Assembly: GCA_021781255.1 (NCBI GenBank)
Contig: JAJXXG010001275.1
Span: 1 to 10,292, forward strand
Length of the DNA: 10,292 nt
Direction: 5' to 3'
From: Acidobacteriota bacterium
GTDB taxonomy: Bacteria > Acidobacteriota > Terriglobia > Terriglobales > Acidobacteriaceae
The position numbers and the translations under genes were made by a program. Positions 1 to 6,312 of the stretch are shown here, piece by piece (the first letter of the stretch is position 1; each line of letters begins with the position of its first letter). The notes under the pieces were generated by a model. The model saw nothing but the letters and a program-made list of their open reading frames with translations. It was not told the origin of the DNA and made no database searches.

Positions 1-931
1 AAAAGGGCTCAAGCAGGATCGAGTTTTCTACCCGGAGATTTGTATGGAAGAAACTTGTAGTTGCGTCGAAGAAGCGGACGCCTACCATCAACAAGCAATC
101 GGAGCCTTCTATGGTGGCGCGGGTTTCCTCGGCGCTGGATGCGCCGGCATAGATGCCGCAATAGAGCGGATGCTGCTCGTCCAGTGTTCCGCGGCCGCTG
201 GCCATGCTGGCAAACGGGATACTGCAGCACTCCAGCAGCGACAGGATCGAAGAGCGCAGATGAAAGCGGTGCGCATCCACGTCGACCAGTAGAGCCGGAC
301 GCCTGGCAGCGGACATTTTCCTAGAGATGAGATCAGCGACCAGCTCGACTTGCTGTTCATCAACCCCTACTGCATACTGCTCCAGCGCTCCGCTGGGAGC
401 TTCCACCATGAGGAAGACAACGTCGCAGGGCAGTTGCAGATAGACCGGGCGCTTTTCGCGCATGCAGGTCAACAGCAGCCGGTCGATTTCCACCGCGGCG
501 TTGGCGGGCGTGATTCTGGCCTTGGCCGCGGTGAATTGCGACATGCAGGTCATGACGTCTTCGAAGTCGCCGGTTCCGGAGGTATGGTGGAGGATCTCGC
601 GATTCTTGATGGAACGCAGCGGCGGCAGTCCGCTGATGCACACCAGCGGCACGTGCTCGGCATTGGCCCCCGCGACGCCGTTGAGGGCGCTCAGATCGCC
701 AACGCCATAGGTAACCAGCAGCGCGCTCACTCCATTCACGCGCGCATAGCCGTCCGCCGCATAGGCAGCGTTCAGCTCGTTGCAATTGCCCACCCATTCG
801 AGGCCGTCGAAGGTGAGAATCTGCTCAAGGAATGGGAGGTTGAAGTCGCCCGGCACGCCAAAGATATGCCGGACGCCGATTTCGTGCAGCCGCAAGAGCA
901 AGTACTCGCCTACAGTGATTTTCGCGCCCAT
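1..931 (-). CDS. Indolepyruvate/pyruvate decarboxylase (ThDP-dependent), N-terminal part, cut by left edge
   Basis: Thiamine-diphosphate enzyme that non-oxidatively decarboxylates a 2-keto acid (indolepyruvate, phenylpyruvate or pyruvate) to the aldehyde; cytosolic. The frame starts at ATG 931-929 and stays open for 310 codons to the edge; the family is about 550 residues, so the C-terminal ThDP-binding domain lies outside. Visible are VPGD (26-29, catalytic Asp29), NCNELNAAYAADGYAR (49-64, with Glu52 that activates the cofactor), TYGVGDLSALNG (74-85), AEHVPL (91-96) and the His-His pair HHT (115-117) that marks the decarboxylases against acetolactate synthase. The wording is closer to remembered bacterial indolepyruvate decarboxylase than to Zymomonas pyruvate decarboxylase, but substrate cannot be fixed from this half. 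A clear Shine-Dalgarno (AAGGAAAGAG, 946-937) lies 5 nt before the ATG. It sits 287 bp downstream of rarA on the same strand, probably with its own promoter. Confidence 0.9.
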   Translation of the reverse strand, partial: MGAKITVGEYLLLRLHEIGVRHIFGVPGDFNLPFLEQILTFDGLEWVGNCNELNAAYAADGYARVNGVSALLVTYGVGDLSALNGVAGANAEHVPLVCISGLPPLRSIKNREILHHTSGTGDFEDVMTCMSQFTAAKARITPANAAVEIDRLLLTCMREKRPVYLQLPCDVVFLMVEAPSGALEQYAVGVDEQQVELVADLISRKMSAARRPALLVDVDAHRFHLRSSILSLLECCSIPFASMASGRGTLDEQHPLYCGIYAGASSAEETRATIEGSDCLLMVGVRFFDATTSFFHTNLRVENSILLEPF

Positions 932-936
932 TCCAG

Positions 937-946
937 CTCTTTCCTT
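937..946 (-). promoter_or_regulatory. Ribosome binding site of the decarboxylase gene
   Basis: AAGGAAAGAG read on the minus strand, 5 nt before ATG 931. It decides the start: the first codons MGAKITVGEYLL fit the beginning of the family. Confidence 0.7.
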
Positions 947-1105
947 ATCTCGCATGGTTTGTACGGGGACTCAAAGCCCCGGATTAAAACGCAATCCAGT
1001 GGCTACCTCCCCTGAATAGTAGTTTGATGGATGCGTCTCTGGCTGCGATTCAACTCAAAGATGGGTCGTGCCGGCGAGATCCTCGGAATGAAGCTCGTGT
1101 GGACT

Positions 1106-1131
1106 CCCGGGTCTCAGAGGCGAGACCCGGG
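1106..1131. repeat. Perfect 10-bp inverted repeat (stem-loop)
   Basis: CCCGGGTCTC (1106-1115) pairs perfectly with GAGACCCGGG (1122-1131) around a 6-nt loop. It lies about 90 bp past the rarA stop codon. There is no U-tract on either strand, so it is not a textbook intrinsic terminator; it may be a dispersed palindrome or a terminator of the U-less kind. Confidence 0.6.
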
Positions 1132-1164
1132 GCACCCGGCAGATCCTTCGGCTCCCTTCGTCCG

Positions 1165-1183
1165 CGACCGCGGACTCCGGTCG
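1165..1183. repeat. Small inverted repeat inside a low-complexity repeat
   Basis: CGACCG (1165-1170) pairs with CGGTCG (1178-1183) around a 7-nt loop, 33 bp from the stem at 1106-1131. Together they look like one composite repeat block covering about 1100-1196. Confidence 0.4.
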
Positions 1184-1218
1184 CTCAGGATGACATCGTA
1201 GTGGATGGGCGAGGGTTT

Positions 1219-2670
1219 TCAGGAGCTGCTGCGCTTGCCTGCACGGATTCTGCGAATCTCTTCCATGCGCTGCGCGAGTTGTTTTTCACGCCCTTCCTGC
1301 GTGGGGTGGTAGTAGGTGCGGCCTTTGAGCGAAGCGGGCAGGCAGTCCATGTCGGCCACTTTGCCCTCTTCGTCGTGGGCGTAGCGGTAGCCCTTGCCGT
1401 AGTCGAGATTTTTCATCAGGCGTGTGGACGCGTTGCGCAGGTGCAGCGGAACGGGCTCCTGGCGCGCGTGCTCGATGTCGTCCTGCACCGCGCTGTAGGC
1501 GGTGTAGACGGAGTTCGACTTGGGCGCGAGCGAGAGATAGACGACGGCCTCGGCGAGCGCCAGATCGCCTTCGGGCGAGCCGAGGAAGTCGATGGTCTCC
1601 TTGGCCGAGAGACAGAGATTGAGAGCTTCGGGCGCGGCGAGGCCGATGTCTTCGACGGCCATGCGCACGATGCGGCGGGCCAGATAGAGCGGGTCTTCGC
1701 CGCCGGCAAACATTCGGCCCAGCCAGTAGAGCGCGGCGTCGGGATCGGAGTTGCGCACGCTCTTGTGCAGGGCGGAGATCAGGTTGTAGTGCTCCTCGCC
1801 GGATTTGTCGTACATCAGGACGCGCTGCTGGACGGCCGTGGCCGCGATGTCTTTGGTGATGCGAGGCGCCGAGATCTGAGAAGAACTTCCCTCAGAAGTT
1901 AATGCCCCGGTCTTTCCAGCATCTCCCATGGCACGACTGAAGTCGTGCCCTTTCAAGGCTTCGATGGCCAGTTGCGCGGCCACTTCGAGCGTATTGTAGG
2001 CGTTGCGGCAATCGCCGCTGGAGTAGCCGGCGATGAGTTCGAGTGCGTTGTCATCGGCCTTGAGTTCGAGCGCGCCCAGACCACGTTCTTTATCCGCCAG
2101 AGCGCGACCGAGCAGGGCTGCGATCTGATCGTCCTTCAGCGGCTCCAGCACATAGACGCGGCAACGCGAGAGCAGCGCGGAGATGATTTCGAACGAAGGA
2201 TTCTCGGTGGTGGCACCGATGAGGCGGATGGTGCCGCGTTCGACGTAGGGCAGAAACGCGTCCTGCTGCGCTTTGTTGAAGCGGTGAATCTCATCGACGA
2301 AGAGGATGGTGCGCGAGTGGTGCTCGGCAGCCTTGGCGGCCGTGACCATCACCTGCTTGATCTCCTTGATGCCGCTGGTGACGGCGGAGAACTCAATGAA
2401 GCTGGCCCTGGTAGTTTCGGCGATGATTTTGGCCAACGTGGTCTTGCCCACGCCGGGAGGGCCCCAGAAGATCATGGAGCTGGCGTCGTCGCGCTCGATC
2501 TGCACGCGCAAGGGCTTGCCGGGACCAACCAGGTGCTGCTGACCGACCAACTCTGCGAGGCTGCGCGGGCGCATGCGCTCGGCCAGCGGCGCGCCTCCCA
2601 CTGCCATTGCATGGAGCGGGCCTTTGGAGGTGTGCAGTGGCTGATCGGGCAGATCCTCGAACAAATTCAT
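1219..2670 (-). CDS. rarA: Replication-associated recombination protein A (AAA+ ATPase, RarA/MgsA)
   Basis: Cytosolic AAA+ ATPase that acts at stalled replication forks together with SSB and RecA; a clamp-loader relative. 483 residues, somewhat longer than the usual 430-450. Walker A GPPGVGKT (70-77), Walker B LFVDEIHR (123-130), sensor-1 GATTENPS (152-159), arginine-finger region LLSRCR (166-171), then the family's C-terminal signatures YDKSGEEHYNLISALHKS (287-304), NSDPDAALYWL (307-317) and GYRYAHDE (427-434). Residues 239-270 are an insertion with a palindromic DNA core (see repeat at 1885-1953). The ATG (2670-2668) overlaps the stop of the upstream RNA methyltransferase as ATGA, and GAGGAG (2683-2678) stands 7 nt before it, so the two are probably co-transcribed and translationally coupled. 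The extra residues fall between the ATPase lid and the C-terminal oligomerisation part, and both flanks are intact, so the protein is likely functional. Confidence 0.96.
   Translation of the reverse strand: MNLFEDLPDQPLHTSKGPLHAMAVGGAPLAERMRPRSLAELVGQQHLVGPGKPLRVQIERDDASSMIFWGPPGVGKTTLAKIIAETTRASFIEFSAVTSGIKEIKQVMVTAAKAAEHHSRTILFVDEIHRFNKAQQDAFLPYVERGTIRLIGATTENPSFEIISALLSRCRVYVLEPLKDDQIAALLGRALADKERGLGALELKADDNALELIAGYSSGDCRNAYNTLEVAAQLAIEALKGHDFSRAMGDAGKTGALTSEGSSSQISAPRITKDIAATAVQQRVLMYDKSGEEHYNLISALHKSVRNSDPDAALYWLGRMFAGGEDPLYLARRIVRMAVEDIGLAAPEALNLCLSAKETIDFLGSPEGDLALAEAVVYLSLAPKSNSVYTAYSAVQDDIEHARQEPVPLHLRNASTRLMKNLDYGKGYRYAHDEEGKVADMDCLPASLKGRTYYHPTQEGREKQLAQRMEEIRRIRAGKRSSS
1885..1953. 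repeat. Palindromic repeat inserted in frame inside rarA
   Basis: GGCACGAC (1930-1937) and GTCGTGCC (1942-1949) form a perfect 8-bp stem with a 4-nt loop. On the rarA coding strand this gives the peptide KGHDFSRA, followed by GALTSEG encoded by GGGGCATTAACTTCTGAGGG. This two-part arrangement resembles a dispersed repeat that I recall from Acidobacteriota intergenic regions. In rarA it adds about 30 residues that other family members lack at this point, without breaking the frame. The palindrome is seen directly; repeat-family identity and outer borders are inference. Confidence 0.6.
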
Positions 2671-3503
2671 CGCCGCGCTCCTCGATGGTCTGACGGGCCG
2701 CCGTTCAGAGCCGACCGTTGCCGCGACGCTTCATAGAGCAGCACGCTGGCGGCGACGGCCGCGTTCAGGCTTTCGACGGGGCCGGGACAGGGAATGGTGA
2801 TTTTGCCATCGGTCTTCACGGCCAAATCCTCCGCAACGCCGCTGCCCTCGTTGCCAATGAGGAGAGCAACCGGACCAGCCATGTCCACCAGACCGGCGGG
2901 GTGGGCGGCGCGCACGGTGGCGGCGAGGATTTTGACGCCGGCCTCGCGGAAGTGCGTGAAGCACTCTCTTTCGCTGGCGGCAAGCAGCGGTACTCGGAAG
3001 ACGCTGCCGGCCGAGGCGCGCACAGCCTTGGGGTTCCAGGGGTTCACGGTTCCGGGCAGGCTTACGACGCCCGTCGCGCCGAAGGCCTCGGCGGAGCGCA
3101 GGATCGTGCCAAGGTTGCCGGGGTCCTGCAGGCCTGCAAGAACTACGAGCAGGGGCGTTTTTTTCTGGCTTTGGTTGAGCAGATGCTTCCACGACCAGTC
3201 CGGCGGCTCAACCAGCGCGGCAATCGGCTGCGGCGTTTCAGTGGCCAGAGCGGAGTCGAGCAGTTTCCTGGGCAAACACAGAATTTCGGTTCCGGGAGCT
3301 ACATGCAATGCGTCGAGCAGTTCCTCCGCACCTTGCGCCACCAGAACAGCCGCGATGCGCAAACCCGCGCGCAGCGCCTCTTCCAATATCTTCCCGCCTT
3401 CAATCCCCACCAGTCCGCGCGCGCCGTTCCCAGGCGAGGCCAGCGCCCGCCGCAGCTCTTTCAGACGCGAATTTTGCTTGCTTTCAACCAAGCGGACAGG
3501 CAT
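2667..3503 (-). CDS. SpoU/TrmH-family RNA 2'-O-ribose methyltransferase
   Basis: Transfers a methyl group from S-adenosylmethionine to a ribose 2'-OH in rRNA or tRNA; the knotted SPOUT fold binds the cofactor. 278 residues. The N-terminal part (about 1-100) has the RNA-binding, substrate-recognition layout of TrmH/RlmB relatives (NSRLKELRRA 11-20, GIEGGKILEEAL 33-44). The three SPOU motifs follow: DPGNLGTILRSAEAFG (127-142, with the conserved Asn130 and Arg136), LIGNEGSG (215-222) and IPCPGPVESLNAAVAAS (237-253). The exact RNA target cannot be told from sequence. Start ATG 3503 is supported by GGGGGA (3516-3511) 7 nt upstream. It is first in a two-gene unit with rarA (4-bp ATGA overlap) and is divergent from tsaC. 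Confidence 0.93.
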   Translation of the reverse strand: MPVRLVESKQNSRLKELRRALASPGNGARGLVGIEGGKILEEALRAGLRIAAVLVAQGAEELLDALHVAPGTEILCLPRKLLDSALATETPQPIAALVEPPDWSWKHLLNQSQKKTPLLVVLAGLQDPGNLGTILRSAEAFGATGVVSLPGTVNPWNPKAVRASAGSVFRVPLLAASERECFTHFREAGVKILAATVRAAHPAGLVDMAGPVALLIGNEGSGVAEDLAVKTDGKITIPCPGPVESLNAAVAASVLLYEASRQRSALNGGPSDHRGARR

Positions 3504-3580
3504 CGAATCATCCCCCTGTGTGCTGTGCCGATTCTACGGCGTTTGATTGGCTTAGGACACACACGATCGGCTATTGAAAC

Positions 3581-3609
3581 TTGCACAGCGGCTGGTGCTG
3601 TGATAGTTT
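3581..3609 (+). promoter_or_regulatory. Possible promoter of tsaC with an internal inverted repeat
   Basis: TTGCAC (3581-3586), 17 bp, TAGTTT (3604-3609): the -35-like box is fair, the -10-like box weak. Between and overlapping them CACAGC (3584-3589) and GCTGTG (3597-3602) form a perfect 6-bp inverted repeat with a 7-nt spacer, which could be an operator or chance. It lies in the 153-bp divergent region shared with the methyltransferase gene. Confidence 0.25.
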
Positions 3610-3656
3610 CCGATCTTGTAACGTCTTCTTTTATTCGGGAACCGAGGTAGGCCTGA

Positions 3657-4301
3657 TTGTCGGCAGAAATTCTGCGCGTCCATCCCGATGAACCCCAACC
3701 AGACCGGATCGACTATATCGTCGCCTGCCTGCGCAAAGGCGGTGTGATTGCCCTGCCTACCGACACCTTCTACGGCCTGGCCGTGGACCCGGTGAACCTG
3801 TCCGCCGTGGAGCAGATTTACCAGATCAAGACTCGCCAGAAGCACAAGCCGCTCTCGCTGCTGATCGCGTCAGTCTCCCAGGCCTATGAGCTGGCGCGCG
3901 AAACCGGCGCGCAGTTCGACAAGCTGGCAGAGCGCTTCTGGCCCGGCCCGCTCACGATCATCGTCCGCGCCGGGAGCAAGCTGCCGTTGCGTTCCACGGC
4001 CAATACCGGCAATATGGCTCTGCGCGTGCCCGATGCCGCCATTCCGCGCGCGGTGGTGGAGCGGCTCGGATTGCCCATCACGGCCACCTCGGCTAACCTG
4101 CAGGGAGCGTCGGAGTGCACCAACGCTGCCTGCGTCCGCGACCAGATCGGCGATCGCATTCCGCTCATCATCGACGGCGGCCCGACCGGCCATGCGCAGC
4201 CCACCACCATCGTCGATCTCTCGCTTGGGGCCGGGCGCTGGGAGATTCTGCGCGAGGGCGCCATTCCCACGCACGAAATCGTCATGGTGTTGCAGCGGTA
4301 G
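3657..4301 (+). CDS. tsaC: Threonylcarbamoyl-AMP synthase (Sua5/YciO/YrdC family), TTG start
   Basis: Makes threonylcarbamoyl-adenylate from threonine, bicarbonate and ATP, the first step of the universal t6A37 modification of ANN-decoding tRNAs; cytosolic. 214 residues, i.e. the short YrdC/TsaC form without the Sua5 C-terminal domain. Motifs: PTDTFYGLA (34-42), KTRQKHKPL (58-66, substrate-binding basic residues), RFWPGPLT (93-100), ITATSAN (141-147) and TTIVDL (183-188). No ATG fits the N-terminus; the frame begins with TTG 3657, preceded by GAGG (3644-3647) 9 nt upstream, and translation from there gives the expected amount of sequence before the PTDT motif. First plus-strand gene after the divergent region; the DUF218 gene follows after 112 bp. 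YciO-type paralogs with unclear function are the alternative, but the PTDTFYGLA and KTRxxxKPL wording favours TsaC. Confidence 0.92.
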   Translation: MSAEILRVHPDEPQPDRIDYIVACLRKGGVIALPTDTFYGLAVDPVNLSAVEQIYQIKTRQKHKPLSLLIASVSQAYELARETGAQFDKLAERFWPGPLTIIVRAGSKLPLRSTANTGNMALRVPDAAIPRAVVERLGLPITATSANLQGASECTNAACVRDQIGDRIPLIIDGGPTGHAQPTTIVDLSLGAGRWEILREGAIPTHEIVMVLQR

Positions 4302-4413
4302 CAAAATTCAAGGTGCGAGGAAGCAAGGGAACAGGCCCGGGCTTGCATCTTCAACCGGGTGGCTCGTTGTGCGCGGGGAGAGCGGCCTGCAAGATACGAG
4401 CGCGGAACCTACA

Positions 4414-5043
4414 ATGGAGCGTATGGGGCGGCTGGGCACGATAACGCACCGCAGATGGGCACTGAGCGCGGCCGTGCTGTTGTTTATCGTGCTGCTGGTT
4501 GTCGTTCTGGGCTGGTGCCGCTGGGTCTACGCACAAATTGAGAGCTACGCCGGCCAGGATCAGGCTGCGCTTGCCGACGCCATCGTCGTGCTGGGCGCGG
4601 CGGAATACGACGGCAGGCCCTCCCCGGTTTACCGCGCTCGCCTGGATCACGCGCTCGAGCTCTACCATCGCGGCATCGCCCCTCTCATCATCACCCTTGG
4701 CGGCAATGGCGGCGACCAGTTCAATGAGGGTTCGGTGGGTGAGCAGTACCTGATCAGCATGGGTGTTCCTGAGGCGAACATCATCGCCGAGACAGAGAGC
4801 CACAATACCGAGGAGTCGGCCCGCCGCATCGCAGTCATCGCGCGCGTGAACGGGCTGCGCCGCCTGGTCGTGGTCAGTGACGATACCCACATGTTTCGCA
4901 TCCACGCCCTCTGCGCCGCCGAAGGCCTGAATGTACTCACGTCGCCGCGGTCCCGCCCCTCCACCGACGACAAGACGCTGGATGCGGAACGGATCGGCCA
5001 CGAGATTCTCAGCTACACGCTGTGGCGGCTGCATCTGCACTGA
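4414..5043 (+). CDS. Membrane-anchored DUF218 protein (YdcF/SanA/ElyC-like)
   Basis: 209 residues from ATG 4414. An N-terminal basic stretch (RMGRLGTITHRR) is followed by one transmembrane helix (about residues 15-38, rich in Leu and Val), then a DUF218 domain: DAIVVLGAAEYDGRPSPVY (about 53-71), the HALEL helix, LIITLGGNG, ESHNTEESARR and VVVSDDTHMFRI, which match the family's conserved Glu and Ser-Asp-x-x-His patterns. Family members such as SanA and ElyC affect envelope integrity and undecaprenyl-phosphate metabolism; the reaction here is unknown. Predicted topology is a signal anchor with the domain outside the cytoplasm. The frame is open far upstream through tsaC, but the start after the tsaC stop with GGA 8-10 nt before it is the sensible one; ATG 4423 is an alternative. 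A hairpin covers its stop codon. Confidence 0.85.
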   Translation: MERMGRLGTITHRRWALSAAVLLFIVLLVVVLGWCRWVYAQIESYAGQDQAALADAIVVLGAAEYDGRPSPVYRARLDHALELYHRGIAPLIITLGGNGGDQFNEGSVGEQYLISMGVPEANIIAETESHNTEESARRIAVIARVNGLRRLVVVSDDTHMFRIHALCAAEGLNVLTSPRSRPSTDDKTLDAERIGHEILSYTLWRLHLH

Positions 5044-5049
5044 TGCAGC
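5028..5049. terminator. Hairpin over the stop codon between convergent genes
   Basis: GCTGCATC (5028-5035) pairs perfectly over 8 bp with GATGCAGC (5042-5049), loop 6 nt. It includes the TGA stop (5041-5043) of the DUF218 gene and lies 32 bp before the end of the convergent DUF92 gene. No U-tract follows, so it is a candidate for 3'-end formation or stability only. Confidence 0.4.
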
Positions 5050-5081
5050 GAGTCGGCGAGCCGGCAATTTAGCGTGCGTAC

Positions 5082-5957
5082 TCAGCCCCGCGTAACCAGA
5101 ATCCAAAGCGCAGCGCCCGCCGCGCTGGCCGTGGAGAGGAAGTTAACCGCATCGTTGTTGAGCCAGCCCCAACTCTCCAGCGTTGCTCCCAGCAGACTGT
5201 CAAAGAACAGGCCGAAGACGGCGCCCCCGCAACTTGCGCCGAACAGGATCAGATCGCCGCGCAGGGCCCAGCTTCCGGTGCCGGCAACCGCAGCCGCCGC
5301 AACCACGCCGGCGAGCGTGCCGGCCAGGCTCACGGCGCCGTCGCGGCCCGCATCTACAGCGCGCAGGGTCGTAATCATCCGCGGCCGGCCGCCCAGCACC
5401 TGCCCGATTTCAGAGGAAACCGTGTCGGCCGCGGCTTCAGCCAGCGCGGCCAGCGCCAGAGCAAAAAAAGGCGCCTGCATGGCGAAATGGTGCGGGATCC
5501 AGCGGCAATCGAACAGCCAGAACTGTACCGGTCCGCTCGACACCAGCGCGGCAAAGCCGAGATTGGCCGCTACCTGCGAGGCGGAACGTCCCATCCGCTG
5601 TTCCGCCGTGCCCATCCGCTCTTTTTTAGCCCGCCCCACCTTGGTGGCGCCAAAGGCGAGCAACGAAACTGCCAGGGTGGGAATGAGGGCCGTATGCCAT
5701 GGGGCATAAGGAGACACAGCAGTGGAAAACATGAGGCTGGCCGTGATGGTCGCTCCCGTTGCCGCCGCCGCCGCCGTGGCAGCCCGCAGCTTCCAGGTAA
5801 CCAGCCCCAGCAACGCGCTCAGTCCCACAGCCCAAATCGCCACGGGAGCCGTTTGGGCCGTCTGCGAAAAACAGGCAAGCAGCACGTCAGTGCCGGCGAA
5901 GGGCAGCACCGCGAGCAACACCAGCTTCGATTGCCAGGCCAGTTTCTCTTGAGCCAC
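5082..5957 (-). CDS. DUF92 integral membrane protein (VTE6 phytyl-phosphate kinase-like family), GTG start
   Basis: 291 residues, almost entirely hydrophobic with about six or more membrane helices. DUF92 signatures are all present: FGATKVGRAKKERMG (about 102-116), GRSASQVAANLGF (about 122-134), the acidic ADTVSSEIG, PRMITTLRAVDAGRDGAVS, and near the end DSLLGATLESWGWLNNDAVN. In plants and cyanobacteria a member (VTE6) phosphorylates phytyl phosphate to phytyl diphosphate for tocopherol and phylloquinone synthesis, and the family is related to CTP-dependent polyprenol kinases. In a non-phototroph the substrate is likely another prenyl alcohol or phosphate, which is inference. Start: GTG 5957 gives MAQEKLAW; an overlapping ATG nearby belongs to another frame. 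No strong Shine-Dalgarno is visible. Convergent with the DUF218 gene (38-bp gap), divergent from deoC. Confidence 0.85.
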   Translation of the reverse strand: MAQEKLAWQSKLVLLAVLPFAGTDVLLACFSQTAQTAPVAIWAVGLSALLGLVTWKLRAATAAAAATGATITASLMFSTAVSPYAPWHTALIPTLAVSLLAFGATKVGRAKKERMGTAEQRMGRSASQVAANLGFAALVSSGPVQFWLFDCRWIPHHFAMQAPFFALALAALAEAAADTVSSEIGQVLGGRPRMITTLRAVDAGRDGAVSLAGTLAGVVAAAAVAGTGSWALRGDLILFGASCGGAVFGLFFDSLLGATLESWGWLNNDAVNFLSTASAAGAALWILVTRG

Positions 5958-6024
5958 GCTTCATCGTATCCCGTGGCGGCGCCAGGAAAAAGGTGAGCCG
6001 CACTGTCTGTCTGAAGGCGCCTGC

Positions 6025-6173
6025 AGCGGAACCAGAGTGGGTGTATCCCGGAAGCACGTTGCCGGGTGGCTTTTTCCTCTCCGGGGTCCCCTGCGACAGG
6101 TCTTCGTCGCAGGGGTGGAAGTAAAGGCCAGCTTTCACAACTGCATGCAAGGACCGTTTACTCTGGTCCCGCC
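6025..6173 (-). repeat. 149-bp nested palindromic element, copy B (inverted relative to copy A)
   Basis: Reverse complement of this segment aligns without a gap to 9049-9197; over the central 69 bp (6061-6129) 62 positions agree. Terminal arms: AGCGGAACCAGAGT (6025-6038) against the complement of 6160-6173, 12 of 14 paired. Central hairpin on the minus strand: CCCCTGCGAC and GTCGCAGGGG, a perfect 10-bp stem (6085-6094 with 6103-6112), loop 8 nt. Around it the TGGCCTTT / AAAAGCCA arms pair with one mismatch. No transposase is present and no clear target-site duplication is visible. It may be a MITE-like element or a REP-like structured repeat. Confidence 0.8.
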
Positions 6174-6201
6174 CTAAGAGCGCAATTCTGCATCTATTCA
6201 T

Positions 6202-6231
6202 TTGGCCTTGTGTTCGGCGACACCGTATACT
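6202..6231 (+). promoter_or_regulatory. Candidate deoC promoter
   Basis: TATACT (6226-6231) is a good -10 box (5 of 6); TTGGCC (6202-6207) at 18-bp spacing is a modest -35. A transcript starting near 6238 would have a leader of about 75 nt containing the hairpin at 6258-6294. Confidence 0.4.
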
Positions 6232-6257
6232 CATTTCCCGGAGACCCCCGCAGGAGC

Positions 6258-6294
6258 TGCGGTGGATGAGCCGCCCTGTAGAGCGGCATCCGCA
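6258..6294 (+). promoter_or_regulatory. Leader hairpin upstream of deoC
   Basis: GGAT (6264-6267) and GCCGC (6270-6274) pair with GCGGC (6283-6287) and ATCC (6288-6291), with a 2-nt bulge and 8-nt loop; TGC/GCA can extend the base. It ends 5 nt before the Shine-Dalgarno AGGAG. Could affect translation or be chance in GC-rich DNA; no known riboswitch class is recognised. Confidence 0.3.
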
Positions 6295-6299
6295 TGTTC

Positions 6300-6304
6300 A
6301 GGAG
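6300..6304 (+). promoter_or_regulatory. Ribosome binding site deciding the deoC start
   Basis: AGGAG, 8 nt before ATG 6313. The frame is open upstream to 6202, but this site and family length favour ATG 6313. Confidence 0.75.
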
Positions 6305-6312
6305 CACCACTC

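Larger units (their letters stand above)
932..1218. other. Intergenic region rarA / decarboxylase, rich in hairpins
   Basis: This 287-bp gap should hold the end of the rarA transcript and the promoter of the decarboxylase gene. I see no convincing -35/-10 pair. It holds three inverted repeats: a 5-bp stem (CGGGG 964-968 with CCCCG 977-981) about 35 nt upstream of the decarboxylase ATG, a perfect 10-bp stem at 1106-1131, and a 6-bp stem at 1165-1183. The stretch 1135-1196 reads like the dispersed low-complexity repeats (ending CTCAGGATGACA) that I associate with Acidobacteriota intergenic DNA; that comparison is from memory. Confidence 0.6.
5958..6312. other. Divergent intergenic region DUF92 / deoC
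   Basis: 355 bp with no believable gene. It contains one copy of the 149-bp nested palindrome (6025-6173), a candidate deoC promoter (6202-6231), a hairpin just before the deoC ribosome binding site (6258-6294) and the ribosome binding site. Two short frames inside it are by-products of the repeat. Confidence 0.7.

Noticed and set aside
1024..2736. Two long plus-strand frames (1024-1902 and 1945-2736)
   Set aside because: Antisense shadows of rarA.
2718..3650. 310-codon plus-strand frame
   Set aside because: Antisense to the methyltransferase, which has all its motifs; no coding character in this frame.
3886..5043. 385-codon plus-strand frame ending with the DUF218 protein
   Set aside because: Its first 176 codons overlap tsaC in another frame and look like shadow translation; the transmembrane segment and domain begin only after 4414.
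5887..6269. Short frames in the 149-bp element, copy B (5887-6234 minus, 6066-6269 plus), and matching frames in copy A
   Set aside because: The two copies share peptide strings such as PGSPATG and YFHP because the DNA repeat is shared; there is no ribosome site or independent protein evidence. The perfect palindromic arms explain the conservation better.
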